DNA of 64,000 nt from Wocania_A spongiicola (lineage in GTDB: Bacteria > Bacteroidota > Bacteroidia > Flavobacteriales > Flavobacteriaceae): the NCBI RefSeq assembly GCF_023502325.1, contig NZ_JAMFLZ010000011.1, positions 10,609-74,608 of the forward strand, given 5' to 3'. This document shows, piece after piece, positions 54,450 to 64,000 of this stretch. The translations under genes were made by a program, and so were the position numbers. The notes below the pieces were generated by a model. It searched no databases. It was not told where the DNA came from and saw only the letters and a program-made list of their open reading frames with translations. Every line of letters begins with the position of its first letter. The first letter of the stretch is position 1.

Positions 54450-54468
54450 ACACTTTGCAAATGAGTGT
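54450..54468. promoter_or_regulatory. Candidate LysR operator
   Basis: ACACT-N9-AGTGT (54450-54468) is a perfect dyad with a T-N11-A core, 15 bases upstream of the LysR start and in the divergent region. LysR-type regulators normally bind such sites. The assignment rests on pattern and place only. Confidence 0.4.
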
Positions 54469-54567
54469 AGTTGAATTCTTTTCAATGATAGAAGAAAACC
54501 ATTCAATTTACTTTCTAACAAAAATTGGATACTCACAATAATTTTGAAAAAAATAAAGACAGCACAT

Positions 54568-57219
54568 ATGTTTAAAATTAAAATAATACTACCAATTCTT
54601 TTTATTATCCATTTTGTTGGTTTTCCACAGCAGCAAAAAATTTTAAAAAAAACATACACTACTAAAAGTATTACGATATTGGAAATTCCAACAATAGATG
54701 GAAAATTAGAGGACGCTATATGGAAAGAAGAAAACGGTTGGGAGTCAAATTTTATCCAAAGGGAACCTAGAGAGAATGTATTGCCTTCAGAGGAGACATC
54801 ATTTAAAATTTACTACGATTCAAAATATTTATATGTAGGAATTAAAAATTTTGATAAACAACCTGATAAAATAACCGATTGGATGTCTAGACGAGATGGT
54901 TTTGAGGGGGATTGGGTTGAAATTGCCCTTGATAGTAATCATGATTTACGTTCAGCATTTTCGTTTACGGTAACAGCAGCAGGAGTTAAAGGTGACAAGA
55001 TAATAACTCTAAACGGAAAGAATGAAGATATAACTTGGAACCCCATTTGGTATGCTAAGAGTGTAATTACAAGTGAAGGATGGACAGCTGAGATAAAAAT
55101 TCCTTTAAGTCAGTTACGTTTTGGTAATGTAGAAAATCAAGTTTGGGGGCTTCAGGTTATACGCAAATATTTTAAAAATGATGAAATATCTGTATGGCAG
55201 CGTATACCTATTGATGCATCTGGTTGGATAAGTGAATTTGGAGAATTACATGGTTTACAAAACTTGAAACCACAGAAGCAATTTGAAATTCAGCCTTTTG
55301 TTGTTACTTCTCTTGAAACATTTGAGAAAGACTCTAATAACCCTTACCGAAATTCAAATATAGCTTCAATAAATGCTGGTGTTGATGGGAAATTTGGATT
55401 TACTAATGATTTGACATTAGATTTTACTATTAACCCAGATTTTGGACAAGTAGAAGCAGATCCTGCAGCAATTGCATTAGATGGATTTCAATTATTCTTT
55501 CAAGAACAACGTCCTTTTTTTGTAGAGAATAAAAATATTTTTAGTTATCAATTTTCTAATCCAATTGTAGGTGGATCATTTAGTAGCGATAATTTGTTTT
55601 ATTCCAGACGTATTGGAAGAGACCCTCAAGGTTTTGCTCAGACGAATGAAGGCGAGTTTTTGGATGAGCCAGAGAGAACCTCCATATTAGGAGCAATAAA
55701 GTTTAGTGGCAAAACGAAGAATGGTTGGTCAATTGGGGTTATGGAAAGCATGACTGCCAATGAGTTTGCAGAAATTAACAATAATGGAGACGAAAGAAAA
55801 CAACGTATCGAGCCATTTACCAATTATTTCGTAGGCCGTGTACAAAAAGATTTTAATCGCCGTAATACATTTTTAGGAGGAATTGTTACATCAACAGTTC
55901 GAAGCTTGGACGAGCATACAGACTTCTTGCATAAATCGGCTACAACCGCCGGTCTCGATTTTCTGCATCAATGGAAAAACAGGGCTTGGTATTTGGGAGT
56001 AAATATGGTGATGAGCCATATAGAAGGAAGTGAAACGGCTATTTTGAGAACACAACGCTCTATTTCACACTTATTTCAACGAACTGATGTTAGCCATATT
56101 TCAATAAACCCAACAAAAACGTCACTTACAGGTACTGGAGGCGATATTAAATTTGGAAAAGCAGGACAAGGTCATTTAAAATTTGAAACAGGGGTTACAT
56201 GGCGATCGCCAGAATTAGAATTGAACGATCTTGGTTTTATGCGCGAAGCAGATGATATTCAAAATTATGCGGGAATCATTTATAGTTCGTTAAAACCTTT
56301 TGGAGCATTCAGAAAAGGTGCATTAACCTATCAACATTGGGTAAAATGGGATTTTGGAGGTAATTTAAACTTTATAGATTGGGATGTAGAAGCTACAGGT
56401 ACATTTCAAAATAACTGGAATGCTACAGCTGGCTTTTTTCATCAACCACATATTTACTCAAAGTCATTATTGCAAGGTGGTCCAAGAATATACCTGCCAG
56501 ACCAATATGGTTTTTGGTGGGCTTTAGGAACAGATTCTAGAAAAAAACTGTCTTTTAGCTTAGATGGATGGACAAAAACGGGAAATAAGGATAGTTATTT
56601 TTTATTAGAGAATGGTATTAAAATTTCCTATCAGCCTTTAAATCAATTAAGTCTTTCATTATCTCCAAGATATAATATAATCAGGCATCGATTGCAATAC
56701 AATGAAACTATAGATTTTAATGGTTTACCACGTTATATTATGTCCAAGTTAAATCAAGACACTTTTAGTTTAGCGTTTAGACTTAATTATACTATTAATC
56801 CAAATCTTTCTATTCAATATTATGCTGAGCCATATATTTCTAAAGGATTGTACAATGATTTTGGATATATAAATAAACCCCTAGCAAGAACACAAAGCGA
56901 ACAACTATATACTTTTAATGAAAACGAAATTTACCATGATGAAATGACTGAGCCTTTCTCGTACGGTATAGATCAGACTTTAAATGGAATAACTGATTAT
57001 AGATTTAATGACCCAAATTTTTCATTTGCACAGTTTAGGTCAAACCTTGTTGTGAGATATGAATACAAACCAGGCTCTGAAATATTCTTGGTTTGGTCAC
57101 AAGGAGTTACTGATTTTGGAAGACCTACTGGTAGTTTATCTCGAAGTTTTGATAATCAAATTTTTAACAAACAACCCAATAACACTTTCCTGATAAAGGT
57201 AACTTATCGCTTTTTTTAA
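54568..57219 (+). CDS. DUF5916 family outer-membrane protein with CBM9-like domain
   Basis: The start is set at the ATG at 54568 (MFKIKIILP; a TTG eight codons earlier is less likely), giving a signal peptide ending near HFVGFPQ. The N-terminal ~190 residues are a carbohydrate-binding-like beta-sandwich (PTIDGKLEDAIWKEENGWE, FKIYYDSKYLYVGIK, WVEIALDSNHDLRSAFSF). The rest is DUF5916, a predicted outer-membrane barrel with QVEADPAAIALDGFQLFFQEQRPFF as a hallmark, ending with an aromatic KVTYRFF. DUF5916 proteins are common in Bacteroidota and have no established function. It is divergent from LysR, and the racemase gene follows 55 bp later. Confidence 0.9.
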   Translation: MFKIKIILPILFIIHFVGFPQQQKILKKTYTTKSITILEIPTIDGKLEDAIWKEENGWESNFIQREPRENVLPSEETSFKIYYDSKYLYVGIKNFDKQPDKITDWMSRRDGFEGDWVEIALDSNHDLRSAFSFTVTAAGVKGDKIITLNGKNEDITWNPIWYAKSVITSEGWTAEIKIPLSQLRFGNVENQVWGLQVIRKYFKNDEISVWQRIPIDASGWISEFGELHGLQNLKPQKQFEIQPFVVTSLETFEKDSNNPYRNSNIASINAGVDGKFGFTNDLTLDFTINPDFGQVEADPAAIALDGFQLFFQEQRPFFVENKNIFSYQFSNPIVGGSFSSDNLFYSRRIGRDPQGFAQTNEGEFLDEPERTSILGAIKFSGKTKNGWSIGVMESMTANEFAEINNNGDERKQRIEPFTNYFVGRVQKDFNRRNTFLGGIVTSTVRSLDEHTDFLHKSATTAGLDFLHQWKNRAWYLGVNMVMSHIEGSETAILRTQRSISHLFQRTDVSHISINPTKTSLTGTGGDIKFGKAGQGHLKFETGVTWRSPELELNDLGFMREADDIQNYAGIIYSSLKPFGAFRKGALTYQHWVKWDFGGNLNFIDWDVEATGTFQNNWNATAGFFHQPHIYSKSLLQGGPRIYLPDQYGFWWALGTDSRKKLSFSLDGWTKTGNKDSYFLLENGIKISYQPLNQLSLSLSPRYNIIRHRLQYNETIDFNGLPRYIMSKLNQDTFSLAFRLNYTINPNLSIQYYAEPYISKGLYNDFGYINKPLARTQSEQLYTFNENEIYHDEMTEPFSYGIDQTLNGITDYRFNDPNFSFAQFRSNLVVRYEYKPGSEIFLVWSQGVTDFGRPTGSLSRSFDNQIFNKQPNNTFLIKVTYRFF

Positions 57220-57274
57220 ATGAGATACGACTATAGAAACTCAAATTAAATTCAAAAACTATTAATCGAAAATT

Positions 57275-58255
57275 ATGAAAACAATAGGATTGATTGGAGG
57301 GATGGGCTGGGAATCATCAAAACTCTATTATGAGCGTATTAATAAAAAAGCCAATGAAGTTTTAGGAGGCTCGCATTCTGCAAAAATTATTATGGTATCT
57401 GTTGATTTTGCTGAAATAGAAAAACTAACATTCGCAAATGATTGGCACGCTATCGGGAAAATTGTTGCAAAAAGTGCAATACAATTAGAGAAAGCGGGAG
57501 CAGAAATGGTTGTACTATGTACAAATTTAATTCATATTGTAAGTGAAACAATTATTAAAAATATTTCGATTCCCTTTTTACATATAGCTGATGCTACAGG
57601 AGAAGTTATTGAAAAACAGAATTTGAAAAAGATTCTTCTTTTAGGTACTAAATATACTATGGAGAAGGATTTCTATACCAAAACACTAGAAAAAGCATAT
57701 GGTTTAGAAATTGTAATTCCAAAAACAAAAGACAGAGATATTGTACATGCTATTATTTATAAAGAATTGCTAAAAGGCAAATTTACCGATACTTCAAAAA
57801 GGGCAATTATAAAAATTATTAAAGAATCGCAAATTGGAGGAGTAGAAGGTGTTATTTTAGGATGTACAGAATTACCTATGCTTGTAGGCGAAAATGATGT
57901 AGCAATTCCAACTTTTGATACAGGAGAAATTCATGTAAATAAAGCAATAAAAATAGCAACAAATGAAGATGAAGGAGCTCAAAAGGACAATTTTCTTTTT
58001 GAAAAAAGAGGAATTGTAAAGGGTATTAAGTTTAATAAAAACCACCTTACAGATGAAAAAATTGAGAATGAATGTGAAGAGTTAAATACTAAAGTAATTT
58101 CATCTAAACAAAAACCCATTACTTTTATATTTCGATTCAATGTAGCAATTTTTTTTGCAAATTATGTAAATGCTATGAGTAAATGGTTATTTCATGATTC
58201 GGGCTGTAAATACAGGTCTAATAAAAGTGATATTGGAAGAATGATTCACAAATAA
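57275..58255 (+). CDS. Aspartate/glutamate racemase family protein with C-terminal extension
   Basis: The first ~230 residues form an Asp/Glu racemase domain: GLIGGMGWESSKLYYERIN at the start, the catalytic C82 (VVLCTNLIH) and C197 (LGCTELPML), and FDTGEIHVNKAIKIAT at the usual end. Family members interconvert L- and D-amino acids without cofactor. A further ~95 residues (from ~57,962) continue in frame, rich in Lys, Asn and Glu, with a hydrophobic FRFNVAIFFANYV segment and a basic end. This part matches no family I recognise. It could be a lineage-specific tail or a remnant fused to the racemase. It is followed closely by the GNAT gene. Confidence 0.88.
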   Translation: MKTIGLIGGMGWESSKLYYERINKKANEVLGGSHSAKIIMVSVDFAEIEKLTFANDWHAIGKIVAKSAIQLEKAGAEMVVLCTNLIHIVSETIIKNISIPFLHIADATGEVIEKQNLKKILLLGTKYTMEKDFYTKTLEKAYGLEIVIPKTKDRDIVHAIIYKELLKGKFTDTSKRAIIKIIKESQIGGVEGVILGCTELPMLVGENDVAIPTFDTGEIHVNKAIKIATNEDEGAQKDNFLFEKRGIVKGIKFNKNHLTDEKIENECEELNTKVISSKQKPITFIFRFNVAIFFANYVNAMSKWLFHDSGCKYRSNKSDIGRMIHK

Positions 58256-58289
58256 TTAAAGTAAATTTAGTTTTTATTAAAATGCTAGC

Positions 58290-59120
58290 ATGGAAGTTAA
58301 AAGCTTAATTGATATTGATTTTTCAATGCTTATGGAATGTTTTCTAAAAGCGTTTAAGGGGTATTTTGTAAAAATGCCAACGGACCATGAGTACTATAAA
58401 GAACGTTGGCGTATGGCAAATGTTAAATTAGCGATGTCCTACGGTATGTTTAAAAATGAAAAACTGGTAGGATTCATTATTAACGCTATAGATGAGAGAA
58501 ATGGAAATTGGATTGCCTTTAATACAGGTACAGGTGTGCTTCCAGAATATAGAGGGCAACACATAGTAAGCTCCATATATCAATATGCTATACCAGATTT
58601 AAAGAAGCATGGGATTACAAAATGTAGATTAGAGGTTATTAAAGATAATGCCATTGCTATAAAAGTATATGAACGTATTGGTTTTAAAATCACTAAAAAT
58701 TACAAGTGCTATAATGGTAATATTACTCTTAAAGAAGCATTTACAGATTTTGAGTTGAAAAAAGTTGATGATTCTTACTATGATTGGAATACTTTAAATC
58801 AAGAAAATTATTCTTGGGATAATCAATTTAATACTGTTGAAAGAGGAAGCTATAATTATTATGTTATTTATATAAATGGTAAGATGGATTCCTATTTTAT
58901 TATTAACCCTAATAATGGCTATTTAGCACAGTTTAATACATTAAATAATAGCTTAGATATAGACAGTTGGAATGTTTTATTTAACGGAATAAAACTTGTT
59001 TCTGATACTATAAAGGTTAATAATGTAGATGAAAGATTAATTGGAAAAATTCATTTTTTAAATAAAATTGGTTTGCAAAATACAGTTGATCAATATGAGA
59101 TGGAGTTTGATATTTACTAA
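58290..59120 (+). CDS. GNAT N-acetyltransferase
   Basis: This 276-residue protein has an N-terminal GNAT domain (~1-150). The acetyl-CoA loop GVLPEYRGQHIVSSIY is at ~90-105, and the motif-B-like AIKVYERIGFKITKNYKCYN follows. The C-terminal ~120 residues repeat a beta/alpha pattern that may be a second, degenerate GNAT half. Substrate unknown; small amines or amino acids are typical. It is 34 bp after the racemase and probably in the same transcript, which suggests a joint role in amino acid modification. Confidence 0.88.
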   Translation: MEVKSLIDIDFSMLMECFLKAFKGYFVKMPTDHEYYKERWRMANVKLAMSYGMFKNEKLVGFIINAIDERNGNWIAFNTGTGVLPEYRGQHIVSSIYQYAIPDLKKHGITKCRLEVIKDNAIAIKVYERIGFKITKNYKCYNGNITLKEAFTDFELKKVDDSYYDWNTLNQENYSWDNQFNTVERGSYNYYVIYINGKMDSYFIINPNNGYLAQFNTLNNSLDIDSWNVLFNGIKLVSDTIKVNNVDERLIGKIHFLNKIGLQNTVDQYEMEFDIY

Positions 59121-59187
59121 ATGAAATCATGAAAATTTGAACATGAGATCATAATTATAACTTCCTCTTTAAATAGTTTAAAGTATT

Positions 59188-62100
59188 TTATTGAATTTTA
59201 TATTTTTCAATAATCTTTTGGGCATCTTTATTTTTTACTTCTCTTTTAAATACAGTAGGAGGTACTCCAAATTCATCTTTAAAACATTTGGTAAAGTATT
59301 TTCGATCTTTATAGCCCACTATGTATGAAGCTTCAGAAATATTATACCCATTATTAATAATTAATAAGGCTGCTTTTTTCATTCTCATTGATCTTACAAA
59401 TTCTACTAAAGTTTTACCAGTAATATCTTGACATTTTCTATAAATTACGGAATAACTCATATTTAATGATTTTGATAATTCTTCTAATTTAAAATTCGGA
59501 TTTTCTATTTGTTTTTGCAATTCTTCTACTAAATCTTTGATGAAAGCATCATCTTTTGACAGTTCTTTTATTTCAGCAGGAGCACTTAAACGATCTGTTT
59601 TATATTTAGATAAAACTTTTTCTTTGGAAGCTATTATGTTTTTTAGTTTTAAAGAAAGTTCATGAAAATTAAAAGGTTTTATTATATATTCAATAGCCCC
59701 AGACTTTAGTCCAGCAAGTTTTGTAGGCGTTGAATTTTTTGCAGTAAGCAAAATAATAGGAATATGTGAAGTAGATTTCTTTTTTTGTAGTTTTTTACTC
59801 ATTTCTATGCCATCCATAACTGGCATCATAATATCACTAATTATTAAGTCTGGATTATTTTTTTCTGCTAGTATTATACCTTCTTTTCCATTTTCGGCCA
59901 TAAGTAAATTATATGTATCACTTAGAACATCTCGTAAAAATATTTGCATTTCAATATTGTCTTCAACAATTAATAGTGTATGTGTTTTTTTTGAGTTAGT
60001 ACTATTAGTTTTTAAATCAAATTCTTTTTCTAACAAGCTAAAATCCGTTTCTAAAGAATCTGAAATAAGACCAGAATTTTCAACAAAAACTTTTTCGTCA
60101 TCAGAAAATATATCATCTCTAGTGGAAAGTTTAACTGAAAAACATGTGCCAAATTCTGGAGAAGAATCAACATTAATTTCTCCTTTGTGTAGAGAAATAA
60201 GTTCTTTTGTAAGTGCAAGACCTATACCAATTCCCTTGTTGTGCTTACCTACATCAGTTTGGTAAAAAAGTTTAAAAATGTCTTCTAACTCTTCTTTTGA
60301 GATGCCTGGACCAGAATCTGTAACTGATATTTCAACAAAATCATCTTTTAGATTAAAAACAGTTTTTAGAGAAATAGTGCCTTCTTTAGGTGTAAATTTA
60401 AAAGCATTGGATAGAAGGTTATAAATAATATGCTCTATTTTATCTTTATCATACCATATATTTACTATGTCTTCAGGATATTCTTGTATAAAGTCTATGT
60501 TTTTAAATCTTGCTTGTTCACTAAAGGATAAGGCAATACGCTTAAGGTCATCAATTAAATTATTTTTTGAAGCAAATAGGCGCAGTTTACCTAACTCTTT
60601 ATTTCTTACTGTCATAAGCTCCATCGCAATTCTAGATAAACGATTGGCATTATTGCTAATTATTTGTAAACGTTGCTTTAGCAGTTGGTTGCCATTAGCA
60701 GAAGCACGTTCTAGCATATCTCCAATTGGGCCAGAAATTAAAGTTAATGGTGTTTGAATTTCATGCGACATTTTTGCGAAAAAATTCATTTTTAAAGCAT
60801 ATAGCTCTTTTTCCTTATTATTTTGCCAAGCTTCTTTTGCTAATTTACTTTTTAGGCGTCCCCATATTACAATGCCGTAAACTAATAACAAACCACATAC
60901 AAGATAAATTACATATGCAATTTTACTTAGCCACCAAGGCGGCTTAATATAAATACCAACCTTTATAGGGGCAATATCCCATTCTCCTTTTTTTGCCCCT
61001 GCTTTTACTTCAAAAGTATAATTGCCGTAAGGAATATTAGTATAACTAGCAATACGATCATTTTTTGGTGTTATCCAATCTGTGTCAAAACCATTTAATT
61101 TATAGGCATAATGGTAATTTGGGTTTATCACATTATCAATAGCCGAAAACTGAAATGAAAATGAAGATTGATTTGAATTTAAATTTAAATTTTTAACATA
61201 CTCTACACCTCCTTTTATTTGATCTCCAATAATTAAGCGAGCAGGCTTATTTAAAATCTCTATGTTGTTTATATATAATTTTGCATCAATTTCTTCTTTA
61301 TTTAACTCAGGAGGAAAAAAGGAATTTACACCATCTTCACTGCCAAAATACATGGTACCATTAATTTCTTTATAGGCACTTCGCCGAGTAAAACTATTAC
61401 TTTGAAATCCATCAATCTTATAGAAAGATTTGAAAGTATCATTTCCAATATTATAATGATGCAAACCTTTATTGCTACTAATCCATAAATTATTATAATC
61501 TTCTATCAAAATAGAGCTCACATTTATATCTTCAAAATGATCTTTGTTTACAAATGATTCATAAGTATTATCTTTAATATTAAATTTTATGAGCATACCC
61601 GAAGCGCATAGAATCCATAAACTCCCTTTGTAATCAGGCATTAATGAATGAATATTATAGTTTCGAGAATCATTTTCTTGCTTTAAGAAATAATTATATT
61701 TTGTGAAGTAAGATTTATTTATATCTATTAAGTTCTCATTAAATTTAAATAACTTATTAGGGTTTATGCCTACCCAAATTTCTTTGTTTTCGTCCTCATT
61801 AATAGCCATAGAAATGTTTCCAAATAAACCATTGTCATCATAATCAAAAATGGTAAGTAACTTTTGATTATCTGAAAAAATATTTATTGAGTTTGACGAT
61901 GCTGCCCAAATTCTGTTTTTTGAGTCTTTAAAAAGAGCCCTTATGTCTGGTGAATAAGTTCCAGTTGAGTTTGAAGTGGCAATCTTAGTAAAGGTGTCAG
62001 ATTTTTTATTGTAAACCCATAATCCCTTTTGATAGGTGCCAATCCAAATATTTCCTTTTTCATCTTCTAAAATATTTTGAATATATCTGCCTTCAAAAAA

Positions 62101-63294
62101 ATATTTATCTTTTTTATTTATATCGTATTGTACTTTAGTTTCATCTGGAAATACCCTATTTAACCCTTTGCCGTCTGTACCTAACCATAAAGATTTATCT
62201 GAAGACTTTAATATTGAAAGGACTGTGGTAGGCGTATTATTTTCTAAACCATTATAGTATTTTATAATGTTGTTGTTTTTTGGCAGAATATTTATTTCAC
62301 CTCTTTTTGCTACAATCCAGATATTTCCTTTTGAGTCTTCACTAATGTTACCAATAGTATTGCTACTTATTGAAAACTTATTTGTCTCTTCATGTTTAAA
62401 AACTGTGATTTTATTATTCTCAGGATTAATAGAATAAAGCCCATCCCCATCTGTTCCTACCCATATAATTCCAGAATTGTCACAAAAAATAGAAATATAC
62501 ATATGATGCTTTAAGCTAGTTTTTGAAGCATCTATATTATTATATTGCTTAAAACTGTCTTTTTCTTTTGGGTTATACCTGAATAAACCATCTAATTCGG
62601 TGGCAATCCAAAGCCCTCCATTTTTATCGTTTTCTACTCTTATTATTTGTGCTTTTTCTTTTAAAGGAAGCTTTAAAGCTTCCAATGTGTTTGTCTTTAG
62701 AGAGTAACTATACACTTTCCCATTGAATGTACTTAGCCATATTTTTTCTGGGTTTGTAATAGCAATATTTTCTATTCTTTGAGGCAAATCATTTATTCTG
62801 GGTAAAGTAATAATGCTATCAATTTTTGATGATGCATAATCATATTTATATAATATACCATTTACACTCCCAAACCATACATCTTTTGTATAGGCTTTCA
62901 TAGCAGATATTTGCTGAGGCTTTTTGTTGTTTAAAACAGCATCTTTATAAGAAGTATTAATACCATCTATTTCAATTTTTGTTAGTTCGCCATTAAAGGA
63001 AGAAATCCAAATATTATTATTGTTATCCTTTATCATTAAAAAATCTCTATCTCTTGTGTAAGCTGAGCCAAAAAGAGATGTAAAAGGTGTTAATGAAAAG
63101 TTGTAACCATCATATTTGTATAAACCACCACTACCAAATACTCTAATAAACCCTAAATGATCTTCTACGATATTTGAATTACCAAAAAAGTTTTGATCTA
63201 ATTTTATAAAGTTTGACTTTTCTTGACTAAAACTGATTGCATTAACGAATACAATAAGCTTAAAGAGCATAAGTAATTTTGAAGAGTAACTCAT
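59188..63294 (-). CDS. Hybrid two-component system regulator (HTCS)
   Basis: This 1368-residue protein joins all parts of a two-component system. After the signal peptide, a periplasmic double beta-propeller of Reg_prop repeats (recurring NIWIVAK / NLWISSN / DGKGLNRV types, ~30-700) and a Y_Y_Y domain (YKLNGFDTDWITPKNDR) precede a membrane segment (~797-820). A HisKA domain (KMSHEIQTPL), a HATPase (NLLSNAFKF, SGPGIS, GIGLALTKEL), a receiver (LIIVEDN-like start; phospho-acceptor Asp in DLIISDIMMP, ~1155) and an AraC-type DNA-binding domain (~1270-1360) follow. HTCS proteins sense oligosaccharides and switch on utilisation loci. The target is probably the locus beginning at 63635. Confidence 0.96.
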   Translation of the reverse strand: MSYSSKLLMLFKLIVFVNAISFSQEKSNFIKLDQNFFGNSNIVEDHLGFIRVFGSGGLYKYDGYNFSLTPFTSLFGSAYTRDRDFLMIKDNNNNIWISSFNGELTKIEIDGINTSYKDAVLNNKKPQQISAMKAYTKDVWFGSVNGILYKYDYASSKIDSIITLPRINDLPQRIENIAITNPEKIWLSTFNGKVYSYSLKTNTLEALKLPLKEKAQIIRVENDKNGGLWIATELDGLFRYNPKEKDSFKQYNNIDASKTSLKHHMYISIFCDNSGIIWVGTDGDGLYSINPENNKITVFKHEETNKFSISSNTIGNISEDSKGNIWIVAKRGEINILPKNNNIIKYYNGLENNTPTTVLSILKSSDKSLWLGTDGKGLNRVFPDETKVQYDINKKDKYFFEGRYIQNILEDEKGNIWIGTYQKGLWVYNKKSDTFTKIATSNSTGTYSPDIRALFKDSKNRIWAASSNSINIFSDNQKLLTIFDYDDNGLFGNISMAINEDENKEIWVGINPNKLFKFNENLIDINKSYFTKYNYFLKQENDSRNYNIHSLMPDYKGSLWILCASGMLIKFNIKDNTYESFVNKDHFEDINVSSILIEDYNNLWISSNKGLHHYNIGNDTFKSFYKIDGFQSNSFTRRSAYKEINGTMYFGSEDGVNSFFPPELNKEEIDAKLYINNIEILNKPARLIIGDQIKGGVEYVKNLNLNSNQSSFSFQFSAIDNVINPNYHYAYKLNGFDTDWITPKNDRIASYTNIPYGNYTFEVKAGAKKGEWDIAPIKVGIYIKPPWWLSKIAYVIYLVCGLLLVYGIVIWGRLKSKLAKEAWQNNKEKELYALKMNFFAKMSHEIQTPLTLISGPIGDMLERASANGNQLLKQRLQIISNNANRLSRIAMELMTVRNKELGKLRLFASKNNLIDDLKRIALSFSEQARFKNIDFIQEYPEDIVNIWYDKDKIEHIIYNLLSNAFKFTPKEGTISLKTVFNLKDDFVEISVTDSGPGISKEELEDIFKLFYQTDVGKHNKGIGIGLALTKELISLHKGEINVDSSPEFGTCFSVKLSTRDDIFSDDEKVFVENSGLISDSLETDFSLLEKEFDLKTNSTNSKKTHTLLIVEDNIEMQIFLRDVLSDTYNLLMAENGKEGIILAEKNNPDLIISDIMMPVMDGIEMSKKLQKKKSTSHIPIILLTAKNSTPTKLAGLKSGAIEYIIKPFNFHELSLKLKNIIASKEKVLSKYKTDRLSAPAEIKELSKDDAFIKDLVEELQKQIENPNFKLEELSKSLNMSYSVIYRKCQDITGKTLVEFVRSMRMKKAALLIINNGYNISEASYIVGYKDRKYFTKCFKDEFGVPPTVFKREVKNKDAQKIIEKYKIQ

Positions 63295-63634
63295 TTTATT
63301 TATTAATAGAACAAGAAGTTTGTGATATTATTTAATAAATAACAATCATAACAACTTTAGGAGGATTTATTCAAATTTACATGTTTAGATTTATTATAGA
63401 AAGGTTTAATACTCAAAAAAACTAAAAATGTTATTGTGTTTTAGTATGTTCTATAGCACAAGAGACATATTAATCAAAGATGGTAGGTATATTTACCTTA
63501 ACCTACTTTTTGCATAAAATGTAAGTTGTTTTAGGTAAAAAAACCTGCTCTTATCTGCTTAAAAGATTTCAATATTTGTAACAATGAATTGTGCTTCATA
63601 AGTGCACATTGTTAATTTAAGAAATATTAATACT
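63295..63634. promoter_or_regulatory. Divergent regulatory region between HTCS and oxidoreductase genes
   Basis: No gene is visible in these 340 bp. A cluster of small inverted repeats lies in the middle: GTAGGT (63483-63488) with ACCTAC (63501-63506), nested AGGTA-TATT-TACCT (63485-63498), and AGGT-N6-ACCT (63533-63546). AACCTACT at 63500-63507 is the reverse complement of the AGTAGGTT found twice before susC at ~35,005-35,044. The repeats are candidate binding sites for the HTCS or another regulator. Confidence 0.5.
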
Positions 63635-64000
63635 ATGAATAAACGTCGAAATTTTGTAAAGCAAACAGCATTAGCTGGTGCAGGCCTTACAATATTACCA
63701 AGTTTAACATTTGGCAAAACTACAAATCAAACAACAGCGAATCTTAAGATAGCTTTTATAGGTGTTGGTTTAAGAGGAACTAACCATTTAAAAAATGCTT
63801 TAAGAAGAAAAGATTTAGAGATTACTGCTATTTGCGATATCGACCCAAATCGTATAAACATTGCTTTAGATAAAATTAGTAAAGCTGGAAAGAAAAAACC
63901 ACAGGTTTTTGGAGATAATGAGCTTGATTACAGAAATCTATTAGAATTAAAAGAAGTAGATGCTGTTATAATATCTACACCATGGTTGTGGCACACCAAG
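63635..64000 (+). CDS. Gfo/Idh/MocA family oxidoreductase, Tat-exported (partial)
   Basis: The first 122 residues are present and the gene continues past the right edge. The N-terminus MNKRRNFVKQTALAGAGLTI is a Tat signal (RRNFVK). The NAD(P)-binding fold follows with KIAFIGVGLRGTNHL, ITAICDIDPNRI and AVIISTPWLWHTK. Exported members of this family in Bacteroidota include GH109-like enzymes and sugar oxidoreductases of utilisation loci. It is divergent from the HTCS and probably one of its targets. The substrate cannot be told. Confidence 0.92.
   Translation, partial: MNKRRNFVKQTALAGAGLTILPSLTFGKTTNQTTANLKIAFIGVGLRGTNHLKNALRRKDLEITAICDIDPNRINIALDKISKAGKKKPQVFGDNELDYRNLLELKEVDAVIISTPWLWHTK

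Noticed and set aside
1..64000. CRISPR arrays, insertion sequences or prophage
   Set aside because: No regularly spaced repeats, transposase or phage structural genes were seen on either strand.

Overview
The window looks like a chromosomal segment of a marine-type member of the Flavobacteriaceae (Bacteroidota). The evidence is AT-rich DNA, SusC/SusD pairs, a FecI/FecR cassette beside a SusC with an STN domain, a hybrid two-component regulator, many lipoproteins, promoters of the Bacteroidota type (TTG-N20-TAnnTTTG), and tRNA genes without an encoded CCA. No insertion sequence, prophage or CRISPR array was seen.

Region 1 (1-27,983) is mostly core genome. It holds an M23 peptidase (cut by the left edge), a coiled-coil protein with zapA, a strong 6S RNA candidate, rny, a XerC/XerD recombinase, aroQ, lpdA, NDH-2, a sulfatase, a DinB-like protein, msrB, an M48 peptidase and an MFS permease. 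An ECF sigma/anti-sigma operon follows with two repetitive solenoid proteins (DUF4097/DUF2807 type), then clpC, gyrA, a TPR protein, an NlpC/P60 hydrolase, a thiolase, a 7TM-HD phosphohydrolase, and tRNA-Ser(GCT) with tRNA-Pro(TGG). Convergent gene ends mostly carry clear stem-loop terminators.

Region 2 (27,984-33,538) is an accessory cassette right after the tRNA pair. A gene-free leader contains an inverted-repeat pair. It is followed by three co-directional hydrolases without visible signal peptides: an S8 subtilase, an MBL-fold hydrolase and a phospholipase-C-like phosphoesterase. This is the best candidate for an undescribed module. Its function (defence, cell death, or lipid/phosphate metabolism) is unknown.

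Region 3 (33,600-53,530) resembles a polysaccharide utilisation locus but contains no glycoside hydrolase. It has a membrane-spanning LuxR-type regulator, SusC/SusD, two lipoproteins sharing a C-terminal domain, two metallophosphoesterases, then sigma/FecR/SusC(STN)/SusD and a GlpT-like organophosphate:phosphate antiporter that keeps both phosphate-binding arginines. I infer a scavenging locus for organic phosphorus: TonB-dependent uptake, phosphate ester hydrolysis at the envelope, and import of the organophosphate.

Region 4 (53,551-64,000) holds a LysR regulator divergent from a DUF5916 outer-membrane protein, an Asp/Glu racemase with an unusual C-terminal extension, a GNAT acetyltransferase, a large hybrid two-component regulator, and the start of a Tat-exported Gfo/Idh/MocA oxidoreductase that probably opens another catabolic locus beyond the window.
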